DNA of 47,760 nucleotides from an uncultured bacterium (GTDB taxonomy: Bacteria > Bacillota > Clostridia > Christensenellales > QALW01), in contig CAJMLN010000010.1 of NCBI GenBank assembly GCA_905214315.1, positions 1 to 47,760 of the forward strand, read 5' to 3'. Shown piece by piece: positions 23,589-30,671 of this stretch (its first letter is position 1; each line of letters starts with the position of its first letter). A model generated the notes under the pieces. That model was not told the origin of the DNA. It saw nothing but the letters and a program-made list of their open reading frames with translations, and made no database searches. A program made the position numbers and the translations under genes.

Positions 23589-24260
23589 ATGAAAGACATA
23601 AAAAAAGAAGACTATATGGATTCCGTACATAAAAGCGGACGAATATGGAACCTTACCATGCTGGCCGTTATGCTGCTGTTTCCGATTGCGGCGGCACTGG
23701 TATTTAAAGCCGTTCCGGATTGGCATGGGCTGCTTCTGGGCCTTATTTCCACCTTTCCCATGTATGCGGCCGTCGGCGTTGTGGAGGTTATCACCTATAT
23801 TCCCATGCTGGGCGCGGGAGGCTCGTATCTCTCCTTTGTAACGGGAAACATCTCCAACTTAAAGCTGCCCTGCGCGCTGAATTCTCTGGAGCAGGCAGGC
23901 GTTAAGGCAAACTCGGAGGAGGGCGAGGTCATCTCCACCATCTCCATTGCCGTCTCCAGCATTGTTACAACCCTAATCATCCTGTTGGGTGTGATTCTTA
24001 TTGTTCCGCTTACGCCAATACTGAATTCCCCCGCGCTTGCCCCAGCCTTTGCCCAGATTCTTCCGGCATTATTCGGTGGATTGGGTGTCGTATTCATCTC
24101 CAAAAACTGGAAGATATCCATTGCACCGATCATTCTGATGCTGGTACTGTTCATCTTCATTCCGGCTATGAACGCCGGCACCGTGGGCATTATGGTTCCG
24201 GTAGGCGTGGTGTTTACCCTGATTGTATCACGCATCATGTATAAAAAAGGCTGGCTGTAA
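23589..24260 (+). CDS. Partner membrane protein of DUF5058 (unknown)
   Basis: This 223-residue membrane protein has six or so helices and a short cytoplasmic N-terminus (MKDIKKEDYMDSVHKSGRIWN). A conserved-looking polar loop lies between helices (YIPMLGAGGSYLSFVTGNISNLKLPCALNSLEQ). It starts 14 nt after the DUF5058 stop and ends 13 nt before the M20 gene, so the three are one operon. No named family is recognised. The similar size and topology of the two membrane proteins fit a heteromeric carrier. Confidence 0.82.
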   Translation: MKDIKKEDYMDSVHKSGRIWNLTMLAVMLLFPIAAALVFKAVPDWHGLLLGLISTFPMYAAVGVVEVITYIPMLGAGGSYLSFVTGNISNLKLPCALNSLEQAGVKANSEEGEVISTISIAVSSIVTTLIILLGVILIVPLTPILNSPALAPAFAQILPALFGGLGVVFISKNWKISIAPIILMLVLFIFIPAMNAGTVGIMVPVGVVFTLIVSRIMYKKGWL

Positions 24261-24273
24261 GGGGGCAAAAAAC

Positions 24274-25710
24274 ATGATCGTACTTTTTATCCTGTTAGGG
24301 ATTTTATTCCTGTTTGCCGCCGTGCTTCTGTTCCGCACGGCAATGTTCAAGCCTAAGAAGGAAACCACGCCGCAAACGGACGAGATTTCCTTTGATCGGG
24401 ACCGGGCCGTCTACACTTTAGGGGAGCTGGTAAAATGCAAAACCGTATCCTACCGGGATAAAACGCGGGAGGATAACGCTGAGTTTGAAAAACTCATCCA
24501 AAAACTGCCGGAGCTTTATCCGGCCGTATTTTCCGCCTGCAGTCTTACACAGCTGGAAGACCGCGGACTGCTTTTTTTGTGGAAGGGAAAAGAGCACACG
24601 CAGCCCTCGGTTATGATGGCGCACTACGACGTAGTTCCCGCCGAAGAGGAAAACTGGGAAAAGCCCGCCTTTGAAGCGATTATAGAAAACGGCGTCATGT
24701 GGGGCCGCGGTACCCTGGATACCAAGGTTACCTTTAACGGCATCCTTTCTGCGGCCGAAGCACTGATCCAAAAAGGCTTTGTACCGCAGAACGATATTTA
24801 TTTTGCTTTTTCCGGCGGCGAGGAAATCAACGGTCTGGGCGCCGTCCACATTGTGGATTACTTTGAGCAAAACGGCATTACGCCCGCTCTGGTGGTTGAC
24901 GAGGGCGGCGCGGTGGTCGAAAACGTGTTTCCCGGTGTAAAACAGCCCTGCGGCCTGGTGGGTATTGCAGAAAAAGGTATGCTCGATCTGCAGTACAGCG
25001 TGGCGAGCTCCGGCGGCCATGCCTCGGCACCGAAAAAGCATACACCGGTAGGCGTGCTTGCACAGGCCTGCTGCGCTGTGGAGGCGCATCCGTTCCGGGC
25101 GCATATTACCAAGCCCGTTGCCGAAATGTTTGATACCCTGGGCCGGCATTCTACCTTTGCCTACCGCCTGCTTTTTGCCAATCTCTGGTGCTTCGGCGGC
25201 CTGCTGGACGCCATATGCAAAAAAAGCGGCGGCGAGCTGAACGCCCTGATGCGTACAACGGTGGCTTTTACACAAATGGAAGGCAGCAAGGCCTCCAATG
25301 TAATTCCCCCCGCAGCCTCCATGGTATCCAATATCCGGCTGAATCCCGAAGACACCATGGACAGCGCCATGGAGTACATTGCCAAGACGATCGGCAACGA
25401 TGCCGTAAAGTTAAACGTCATTCACGGCATGAATCCCAGCCGCATTTCAGAAACCGACTGCCCTGCCTGGAGCAAGGTTGCCTCCAGCGTAGCCGGCACC
25501 TGGAAGGGCTGCCTGGTAGCACCATATTTGATGGTGCAATGTTCGGACAGCCGCCATTACGGGCGGATATCGGACCATGTATACCGGTTCTCTGCTATGG
25601 AGCTGACAAGTGAAGAACGCGCCACAATTCACGGCAACAACGAACGGATCCGGCTGGAAACCGCGCAGCGCGCCGTGGAGTTCTATATCCGCCTGATGCG
25701 GCAATGCTAA
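24274..25710 (+). CDS. M20 family metallopeptidase with N-terminal membrane anchor
   Basis: This 478-residue enzyme has a membrane helix at residues 2-20 and an M20 di-zinc peptidase domain. Ligands are H117 in MMAHYDVVPAEE, bridging D149 in WGRGTLDTK, and E183-E184 (catalytic base and ligand) in SGGEEINGLG. The lid domain follows (GMLDLQYSVASSGGHASAP). Closest relatives by eye are carboxypeptidase S/PM20D1-type M20 enzymes, which hydrolyse peptides or N-acyl amino acids. The N-terminal helix could anchor it at the membrane next to the two upstream membrane proteins. GGGGG precedes the ATG by 8 nt. The terminator at 25735-25772 closes the operon. Confidence 0.92.
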   Translation: MIVLFILLGILFLFAAVLLFRTAMFKPKKETTPQTDEISFDRDRAVYTLGELVKCKTVSYRDKTREDNAEFEKLIQKLPELYPAVFSACSLTQLEDRGLLFLWKGKEHTQPSVMMAHYDVVPAEEENWEKPAFEAIIENGVMWGRGTLDTKVTFNGILSAAEALIQKGFVPQNDIYFAFSGGEEINGLGAVHIVDYFEQNGITPALVVDEGGAVVENVFPGVKQPCGLVGIAEKGMLDLQYSVASSGGHASAPKKHTPVGVLAQACCAVEAHPFRAHITKPVAEMFDTLGRHSTFAYRLLFANLWCFGGLLDAICKKSGGELNALMRTTVAFTQMEGSKASNVIPPAASMVSNIRLNPEDTMDSAMEYIAKTIGNDAVKLNVIHGMNPSRISETDCPAWSKVASSVAGTWKGCLVAPYLMVQCSDSRHYGRISDHVYRFSAMELTSEERATIHGNNERIRLETAQRAVEFYIRLMRQC

Positions 25711-25734
25711 GAAAAAGTATTCTGTAAAGGACGA

Positions 25735-25772
25735 AAAAACACCGGATGTCTTAAAAAACGCCCGGTGTTTTT
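25735..25772. terminator. Bidirectional terminator between M20 and ABC genes
   Basis: An 11-bp perfect stem (25735-25745 with 25762-25772) is flanked by A- and T-tracts. It serves the convergent M20 and ABC transporter operons. Confidence 0.9.
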
Positions 25773-25776
25773 TTGT

Positions 25777-27579
25777 TCATGCAAACTGACTGTAATACAA
25801 TTCGGCATAGGCGCCCTTTTGCTGCAGCAGCTGCTTATGCGTTCCCTGCTCAATAATATTTCCCTGTTCCATTACAAGAATCATATCGGCGTCCCGAATG
25901 GTGGAAAGCCGGTGCGCAATCACAAAGCTGGTGCGTCCGTGTATGAGCTTTTTCATCGCCCTGCCGATTTCCGCCTCCGTACGCGTATCCACGCTGGAAG
26001 TTGCTTCATCAAGAATCAAAACCGGCGGATCCGCCAGCATTACGCGTGCAATCGTAAGCAGCTGCCGCTGTCCGGCAGAAATATTGCCCGCATCGTTATC
26101 CAGCACCGTATCATAGCCCTTGGGAAGCGTGCGGATAAACGTATCCGCTTTGGCTGCCTTTGCCGCGGCTATGATCTCCTGTTCGGTCGCGTCACTGCGT
26201 CCGTAGGCAATATTCTCCTTTACCGTACCGCCGAACAGCCAGGTATCCTGTAATACCATTCCGAAATTCTGCCGCAAAGCCCGCCGGGTAAGCTCTTTTA
26301 TATTTTTGTCATCAATATAAATATCCCCGCTGTTTACCTCATAAAAACGCATCAGCAGGTTGATCAGCGTAGTTTTTCCTGCCCCCGTGCTGCCCACCAC
26401 TGCAATTTTCTTTCCCTGCGCGGCAACAAAACTGATATCCCGCATCAGCGTCTTTTCCGGCGTATAACCAAAGCTGACATGCTTAAAGGAAATCCTCCCC
26501 TGCGCGGCAAAGGCAGGCAGAGCTCCGACGTCATCGGGAACAAGCTCCTCCTCATCCATAAGTTCAAAGGTGCGCTCCGCCGAAGCCAGTGCCGACTGCA
26601 TCGCGTTAATTTCAAACGTTGCCTGTGTAAGAGGCTCTGCCGTTTGGTTGTAATACTGCAAAAATGCCTGTACAGCGCCAAGGGTCATTGTTCCCCGCAG
26701 CATGGCGGCGCCGGCAAGAACAGCGGTCAGTGCATGGCCGGTACGGGTAATCAATCGAATTGCAGGATTGATCGCGTTGGTTAAAAAATCTGCTCTTTTT
26801 GCCGTAGTGTAAAGATCGGCATTGGCAGCCTCCACCTGCGCAATGCTTTCCTGTTCATGATGATACGCCTTAATAACATTGCGCCCGCTGTAATATTCCT
26901 CTACAAGGCCTGTTAATTTACCCAGGCTAGCCTGCCGCTTTGCCGCAAACGCCAAATTCTTGGAGGCCACTGCTCTGGTTATTACCATACAAACCGCCAT
27001 AACCGCCAAAAAAATCATAGCCAGCAGCCAGTTAAAATAAAACATCATGGCAATGGAACCAATAATAGTAACGCTTGAAATCATCAGCCGCAAAAGTCCC
27101 GTCTGCAGAATTTCAGAAACCTTATCCAGGTCATTGGTCACCCGGCTGAGAATTTCTCCTACCTTACTTTTATCAAAAAATTTCAGCGGAAGCCTGTTAA
27201 GCTTTTTACTCAGCTGCACGCGCATTTTAAGCGTCAGCCGCTCGGCCACGCTTGCCATCAGATAAGCCTGAAGATAATAAAATATCCATGCCGCTGCATA
27301 TAAGAGAGAAAGCATCAAAAGTTTAACGCCCAAAGGCGCCCATGGCACGGAGAACCCGTGTCCCTCCGCAATAGCCTGCTTTACCGTTTCCCACAGGCAA
27401 TTCATCACTCCCGCACTGTAGAACGGCGTAAAAATATTCAAAAAAGCATACAGAATAATCGACGCCCCGATTACCGCAAGCCGGCCGTACTGATTCCGGG
27501 CAAGCCGAAGCAGCCGGCATACCGTCTTTTTCGTATTACGAGGAACATCATATTCCTCCTTTTCAAAAAATTCTTCCAC
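25777..27579 (-). CDS. ABC exporter subunit with canonical ATP site (BmrD-like)
   Basis: This 600-residue half-transporter has six membrane helices (about 30-330) and a C-terminal ATPase. Walker A is GSTGAGKTT, the Q-loop is in FGMVLQDTWLF, the signature is NISAGQRQL, Walker B is LILDEATSSVD with the catalytic Glu, and the switch His is in IAHRLSTI. With the upstream gene (2 nt apart, stop TAA then GTG start, GGAGG at 7 nt) it forms a heterodimeric exporter like BmrCD or TM287/288, usually multidrug or peptide efflux. Confidence 0.95.
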   Translation of the reverse strand: MEEFFEKEEYDVPRNTKKTVCRLLRLARNQYGRLAVIGASIILYAFLNIFTPFYSAGVMNCLWETVKQAIAEGHGFSVPWAPLGVKLLMLSLLYAAAWIFYYLQAYLMASVAERLTLKMRVQLSKKLNRLPLKFFDKSKVGEILSRVTNDLDKVSEILQTGLLRLMISSVTIIGSIAMMFYFNWLLAMIFLAVMAVCMVITRAVASKNLAFAAKRQASLGKLTGLVEEYYSGRNVIKAYHHEQESIAQVEAANADLYTTAKRADFLTNAINPAIRLITRTGHALTAVLAGAAMLRGTMTLGAVQAFLQYYNQTAEPLTQATFEINAMQSALASAERTFELMDEEELVPDDVGALPAFAAQGRISFKHVSFGYTPEKTLMRDISFVAAQGKKIAVVGSTGAGKTTLINLLMRFYEVNSGDIYIDDKNIKELTRRALRQNFGMVLQDTWLFGGTVKENIAYGRSDATEQEIIAAAKAAKADTFIRTLPKGYDTVLDNDAGNISAGQRQLLTIARVMLADPPVLILDEATSSVDTRTEAEIGRAMKKLIHGRTSFVIAHRLSTIRDADMILVMEQGNIIEQGTHKQLLQQKGAYAELYYSQFA

Positions 27580-27581
27580 CT

Positions 27582-29303
27582 TTACACCTCCTTCGTCTGG
27601 GATTCATATATCTCGCGATAAACAGGACAGGTATCCATCAACTGCAGATGCGTTCCAACACCAACCGTTTTTCCGTCATCCAAAACAACGATTTTATCCG
27701 CATCCATAATACTGCTGATACGCTGGGCAATAATCAGTACGGCGGCCTCTTCCACCGTCGGTTTCATAGCCCTGCGCAGTGCGGCGTCGGTTTTAAAATC
27801 CAATGCGGAAAAGCTATCGTCAAAAATATAAAGCTCCGGCCTTTTTACAAGTGCACGGGCAATAGAAAGCCTCTGTTTCTGTCCCCCGGAAAAATTGTTT
27901 CCGCCCTGTGCTACAAAGGAATCCAGTCCTTGGGGAAGCTTTTTTACAAAATCCTCGGCCTGCGCCGTTTTAAGTGCCTGCCAAAGCTCATCATCGGTAG
28001 CATTCTGCCGCCCATAACAAAGATTTTCACGCACGGTGCCAGAGAACAACCATGCCTTCTGCTGCACATAGCCGATCCGTTCCCGCAGTTCCTTCTGAGG
28101 CAGTTCTTTAATATCAACGCCGTCAAATAAAATTTTGCCCTGGGTAACATCGTGAAAACGCAGAATTAAGGAAGCAATCGTTGATTTTCCGCTGCCAGTA
28201 CCGCCAATAATAGCCGTTGTCTCTCCGCGCGGACAAGTAAAATCAAGCGCTTCTAATATATTCTCTTCCGCATCGGCAAAGCGGAAAGAAACCTTCTGAA
28301 AACAAACTACATCCTTTTCGCCTTCCTTGGGCATTTTGACCTGCTGTGCATCGGTAATTTCAGGGGAATATTCCAAAAGCTCTCCCACACGCGCACAGCA
28401 GGTCCGCGCGCGGGGAAGCAGTAAAATGACCATCTGCGCCATCATAATATAAAACAGCGTTAAAAGCGCGTATTCGATCAGGGCGGTAATATCGCCGATC
28501 TGCATATATCCTCCTGTGATTCTGCCGCCGCAAAGCCACATGACCGCCACTATAAACATATTCAAAATAAAAAAAGAAAGGCCATCTAAATTTGCAAACA
28601 TACGGTTCGCGCGTATCGCTGTATCAGCGTAAGAAGAAAAAGTATCTTCCAGCCGCTCTTCCTCTTTCTGTTCCTTATTAAAGGCCCGGATTACACGTAC
28701 GCCGGTAATATTCTCCCGAAGCACACCGTTCATCTTATCCAGCAGCTTCTGCAGACGCTGAAATAAGGGCGCGGCCCTGCGCATGATAAATAATGCAAAA
28801 ACCAAAATCGCAGCAATGGCAATAATCAGAATTATCCCCATAAAATGATCGATCCGAAAAGCCAAATACAAAGCGATTGCGCTGACAATAGGTACCGGAA
28901 GAATAATCTGGATGCACATAATAACCGCCTGCTGAATCTGCGTTACATCCGAAAGAGTACGCGTTGTAATAGACGCCGTGCCAAACTGCCGGTAATCGAA
29001 TACTGAAAGTGTAAGAGATTTTTGATAAATCGCATTGCGCATATCCCGTCCAATCTTAGCGGAAAGATCCGCGCAGGCATATCCCCCCAGGATCGCACCA
29101 GCCCCGGAAAGCACGGACATTACCAGCATCTGAAGCCCTTTTTGTATCAAATAATCTACGTCTCCGCCGGCAACGCCCACATTCAGCATATCCGCCATAA
29201 GTGTAGGAATATACAGCGCGCCGGCGGCATCAATAACCAGCATCAACATTGTTAAAAGAAACAGCTTCCAATGCGGCCGGATAAACTGGAATATAATTTT
29301 CAT
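27582..29303 (-). CDS. ABC exporter subunit with degenerate ATP site (BmrC-like)
   Basis: This 573-residue half-transporter has six membrane helices and an ATPase with Walker A GGTGSGKST and signature NFSGGQKQR. Its Walker B ends in DDSFSALD, with Asp instead of the catalytic Glu; the H-loop has IAQRISSI, with Gln instead of the switch His. These substitutions are characteristic of the degenerate subunit of heterodimeric exporters. The start at 29303 is chosen because it gives the family-typical MKIIFQFIRPHWKLFLL beginning; an in-frame ATG at 29315 abuts the AAAGGAG site with no spacing. Its 5' end is overlapped by the leader ORF 29230-29403. Confidence 0.93.
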   Translation of the reverse strand: MKIIFQFIRPHWKLFLLTMLMLVIDAAGALYIPTLMADMLNVGVAGGDVDYLIQKGLQMLVMSVLSGAGAILGGYACADLSAKIGRDMRNAIYQKSLTLSVFDYRQFGTASITTRTLSDVTQIQQAVIMCIQIILPVPIVSAIALYLAFRIDHFMGIILIIAIAAILVFALFIMRRAAPLFQRLQKLLDKMNGVLRENITGVRVIRAFNKEQKEEERLEDTFSSYADTAIRANRMFANLDGLSFFILNMFIVAVMWLCGGRITGGYMQIGDITALIEYALLTLFYIMMAQMVILLLPRARTCCARVGELLEYSPEITDAQQVKMPKEGEKDVVCFQKVSFRFADAEENILEALDFTCPRGETTAIIGGTGSGKSTIASLILRFHDVTQGKILFDGVDIKELPQKELRERIGYVQQKAWLFSGTVRENLCYGRQNATDDELWQALKTAQAEDFVKKLPQGLDSFVAQGGNNFSGGQKQRLSIARALVKRPELYIFDDSFSALDFKTDAALRRAMKPTVEEAAVLIIAQRISSIMDADKIVVLDDGKTVGVGTHLQLMDTCPVYREIYESQTKEV

Positions 29304-29403
29304 ACGTAAATTCATCTCCTTTACCGTAAAAAACAAGGTCAAAAAAAACCGGACGAGCAAGCAAGCTGAACACCTGCCATCTTATCCGGTTCGTAACTGC
29401 CAA
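29230..29403 (-). CDS. Candidate leader peptide of the ABC exporter (BmrB-like attenuator ORF)
   Basis: The only start near a strong ribosome binding site in the leader is TTG at 29403, 8 nt after GGAGGG. It opens a 57-residue frame beginning MAVTNRIRWQVFSLLARP. The frame runs through an intrinsic terminator (29341-29391) and ends inside the first ABC gene at 29230. In B. subtilis the bmrCD exporter is controlled by a similarly sized translated leader (BmrB) whose translation decides between terminator and antiterminator. Arrangement, not sequence, is the basis for the analogy. A second short frame (ATG at 29380, 13 codons, stop directly after the T-run) is an alternative leader, but it has only a weak ribosome binding site. 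Confidence 0.55.
   Translation of the reverse strand: MAVTNRIRWQVFSLLARPVFFDLVFYGKGDEFTYENYIPVYPAALEAVSFNNVDAGY
29341..29391 (-). terminator. Attenuator terminator in the ABC exporter leader
   Basis: AACCGGA (29391-29385) pairs perfectly with TCCGGTT (29353-29347), with a further inner helix (GCAGG with CTTGC), and is followed by eight T. It lies between the promoter at 29432-29460 and the ABC genes, so it must be read through for their expression. Confidence 0.8.
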
Positions 29404-29431
29404 TTACTTAACCCTCCGATGAGTACTGCGT

Positions 29432-29460
29432 ATTCTATCATAGCAAAAAAGAACTGTCAA
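29432..29460 (-). promoter_or_regulatory. Promoter of the ABC exporter operon
   Basis: On the minus strand TTGACA (29460-29455), a 17-bp spacer and TAGAAT (29437-29432) give a near-consensus promoter. Start of transcription is expected near 29425, about 120 nt before the first ABC gene. Confidence 0.85.
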
Positions 29461-29564
29461 CCTAAATATCCTAAAATAAAATGTATAGTCAATAGGCCAA
29501 TAGTATAGAATAGCCTGAACCGAATAAGTTCAAAATTTATTAACAGCTTTTCCGATAAAATCAT

Positions 29565-29593
29565 TTGACAGATTCTTTTTTTTATATGATAAT
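29565..29593 (+). promoter_or_regulatory. trxA promoter
   Basis: TTGACA (29565-29570), a 17-bp spacer and GATAAT (29588-29593) lie about 50 nt upstream of trxA. The 29461-29564 stretch between the two divergent promoters is AT-rich with no other clear signal. Confidence 0.8.
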
Positions 29594-29640
29594 GAATTTA
29601 TATCTTAACAGTATTTCCGTTAGGACTATAGGAGAAAGCT

Positions 29641-29961
29641 ATGGCAGAAATTAAACTCGTTGATGAAAAGACCTTTCATACCGAAGTAGAAAAAAGCTCC
29701 GTTCCTGTTTTAGTAGACTTTTATGCCGATTGGTGCGGCCCCTGTAAAATGGTTCAGCCGGAGCTGGAAAAGCTGGCGCAGGAAAATAAAACTTTAGCAA
29801 TAGCAAAAGTAAATGTAGATGAAAACAATAATTTAGCCGAACGCTTTAAAATCAACAGCATTCCCTGCATGATTTTATTCAAAGACGGCGAACCTAAAAA
29901 AACAATTCTCGGATACCGGACCAAACAGCAGCTGGCGGCATTGATACAGGACGCTGAATAA
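29641..29961 (+). CDS. trxA: Thioredoxin
   Basis: This 106-residue protein has the classic thioredoxin fold with active site W31-C-G-P-C35, the buried Asp (D26 region, LVDFYADWCGPC) and the cis-Pro loop NSIPCMILFKDGE. An unusual Cys follows the cis-Pro (PCMI instead of PTLL). It reduces protein disulphides; the reductase gene is not in the window. It is a single-gene unit with its own promoter and terminator. Confidence 0.96.
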   Translation: MAEIKLVDEKTFHTEVEKSSVPVLVDFYADWCGPCKMVQPELEKLAQENKTLAIAKVNVDENNNLAERFKINSIPCMILFKDGEPKKTILGYRTKQQLAALIQDAE

Positions 29962-30170
29962 AGCAAAAAACGCAGAAAATCTGCGTTTTTACTTTTATAA
30001 CGGAATACCGTTATTTCTGATAAATTATAACCGCAAGATACGCATACTGTCACAAATGCGATTGCTGACAAACCGCTGAAAATTTTGCCACAAATCAATG
30101 ACGCAATACCAAGCCTTATTCCTTTAGGAATTTCAGAGCCTCTGATCAGATCAGCTATAAACAGCTCCAT
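29754..30170 (-). CDS. Doubtful membrane protein ORF antisense to trxA
   Basis: An ATG at 30170 with AAGGG upstream opens a frame whose first 50 residues look protein-like (MELFIADLIRGSEIPKGIRLG, then a hydrophobic stretch). It directly follows the small membrane protein gene at 30190-30441. Beyond about residue 65 the frame runs antisense through the trxA terminator and trxA and looks like a shadow. It may be a real short gene that has lost its stop, or chance. Confidence 0.25.
   Translation of the reverse strand: MELFIADLIRGSEIPKGIRLGIASLICGKIFSGLSAIAFVTVCVSCGYNLSEITVFRYKSKNADFLRFLLYSASCINAASCCLVRYPRIVFLGSPSLNKIMQGMLLILKRSAKLLFSSTFTFAIAKVLFSCASFSSSG
29966..29990. terminator. trxA terminator
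   Basis: An 11-bp perfect stem (29966-29976 with 29980-29990) with loop AAA is A/T-flanked, so it can act in both directions. Confidence 0.9.
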
Positions 30171-30189
30171 ATTTCCCTTCGGTAAACTG

Positions 30190-30441
30190 TTATTTTATAT
30201 CAGTATCTATATAATCCTTTTTATAATGATAGATATGATAAGCGATTTTTCCCAAGGAATAGAAAAAAGACAATGCAATTCCATAAACAAAATTTTCCGC
30301 TTTGCATATATATAAAACAATGTAAGTCAGCAGTATCGGTCCGATAAAATCCAGAACATATTCAAATAAATGGTTTTTGATGTGTTTTTTTAACTTATAT
30401 CTCTTTTTTTCTTCTTTACTAAAGGATTCCATCTTCAACAA
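30190..30441 (-). CDS. Small membrane protein (unknown)
   Basis: This 83-residue protein has a Lys-rich amphipathic N-terminus (ESFSKEEKKRYKLKKHIKNHLFEY), then two hydrophobic segments (VLDFIGPILLTYIVLYIC and FVYGIALSFFYSLGKIAYHIYHY) and a charged tail. The TTG start has AGGAAGG 6 nt upstream; an ATG three codons later is an alternative. It is AT-richer than its neighbours. No family is recognised. It sits alone between trxA and aspS, possibly with the doubtful ORF at 29754-30170. Confidence 0.5.
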   Translation of the reverse strand: MLKMESFSKEEKKRYKLKKHIKNHLFEYVLDFIGPILLTYIVLYICKAENFVYGIALSFFYSLGKIAYHIYHYKKDYIDTDIK

Positions 30442-30650
30442 CTGCCTTCCTCTGTTTTTATCGTTCCGCTCTGTTATGAGTCACAGCCCTGAAATATACA
30501 GATTCATCATTCCGTATTTACCGACTTTTTCTCCGTTGCCAGCTACACAGTTTTCCACATTCACGGCACTGTCCCTGCAAAGCACATTTCACATTCTCCC
30601 TTGCACAAACACAAAAGAACCGCACCATGCATTTTTATTCCGCCCAACAA

Positions 30651-30671
30651 ATCTACTTTTTTACAGTAGAT
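30651..30671 (-). terminator. Weak hairpin at the end of aspS
   Basis: A 6-bp stem (30651-30656 with 30666-30671) spans the aspS stop codon. There is no clear T-run on the minus strand, so termination efficiency is doubtful. Confidence 0.3.

Noticed and set aside
27582..29360. TTG 29360 as start of the first ABC gene
   Set aside because: It has no ribosome binding site, lies inside the attenuator hairpin and adds residues not typical of the family; ATG 29303 downstream of AAAGGAG is preferred.
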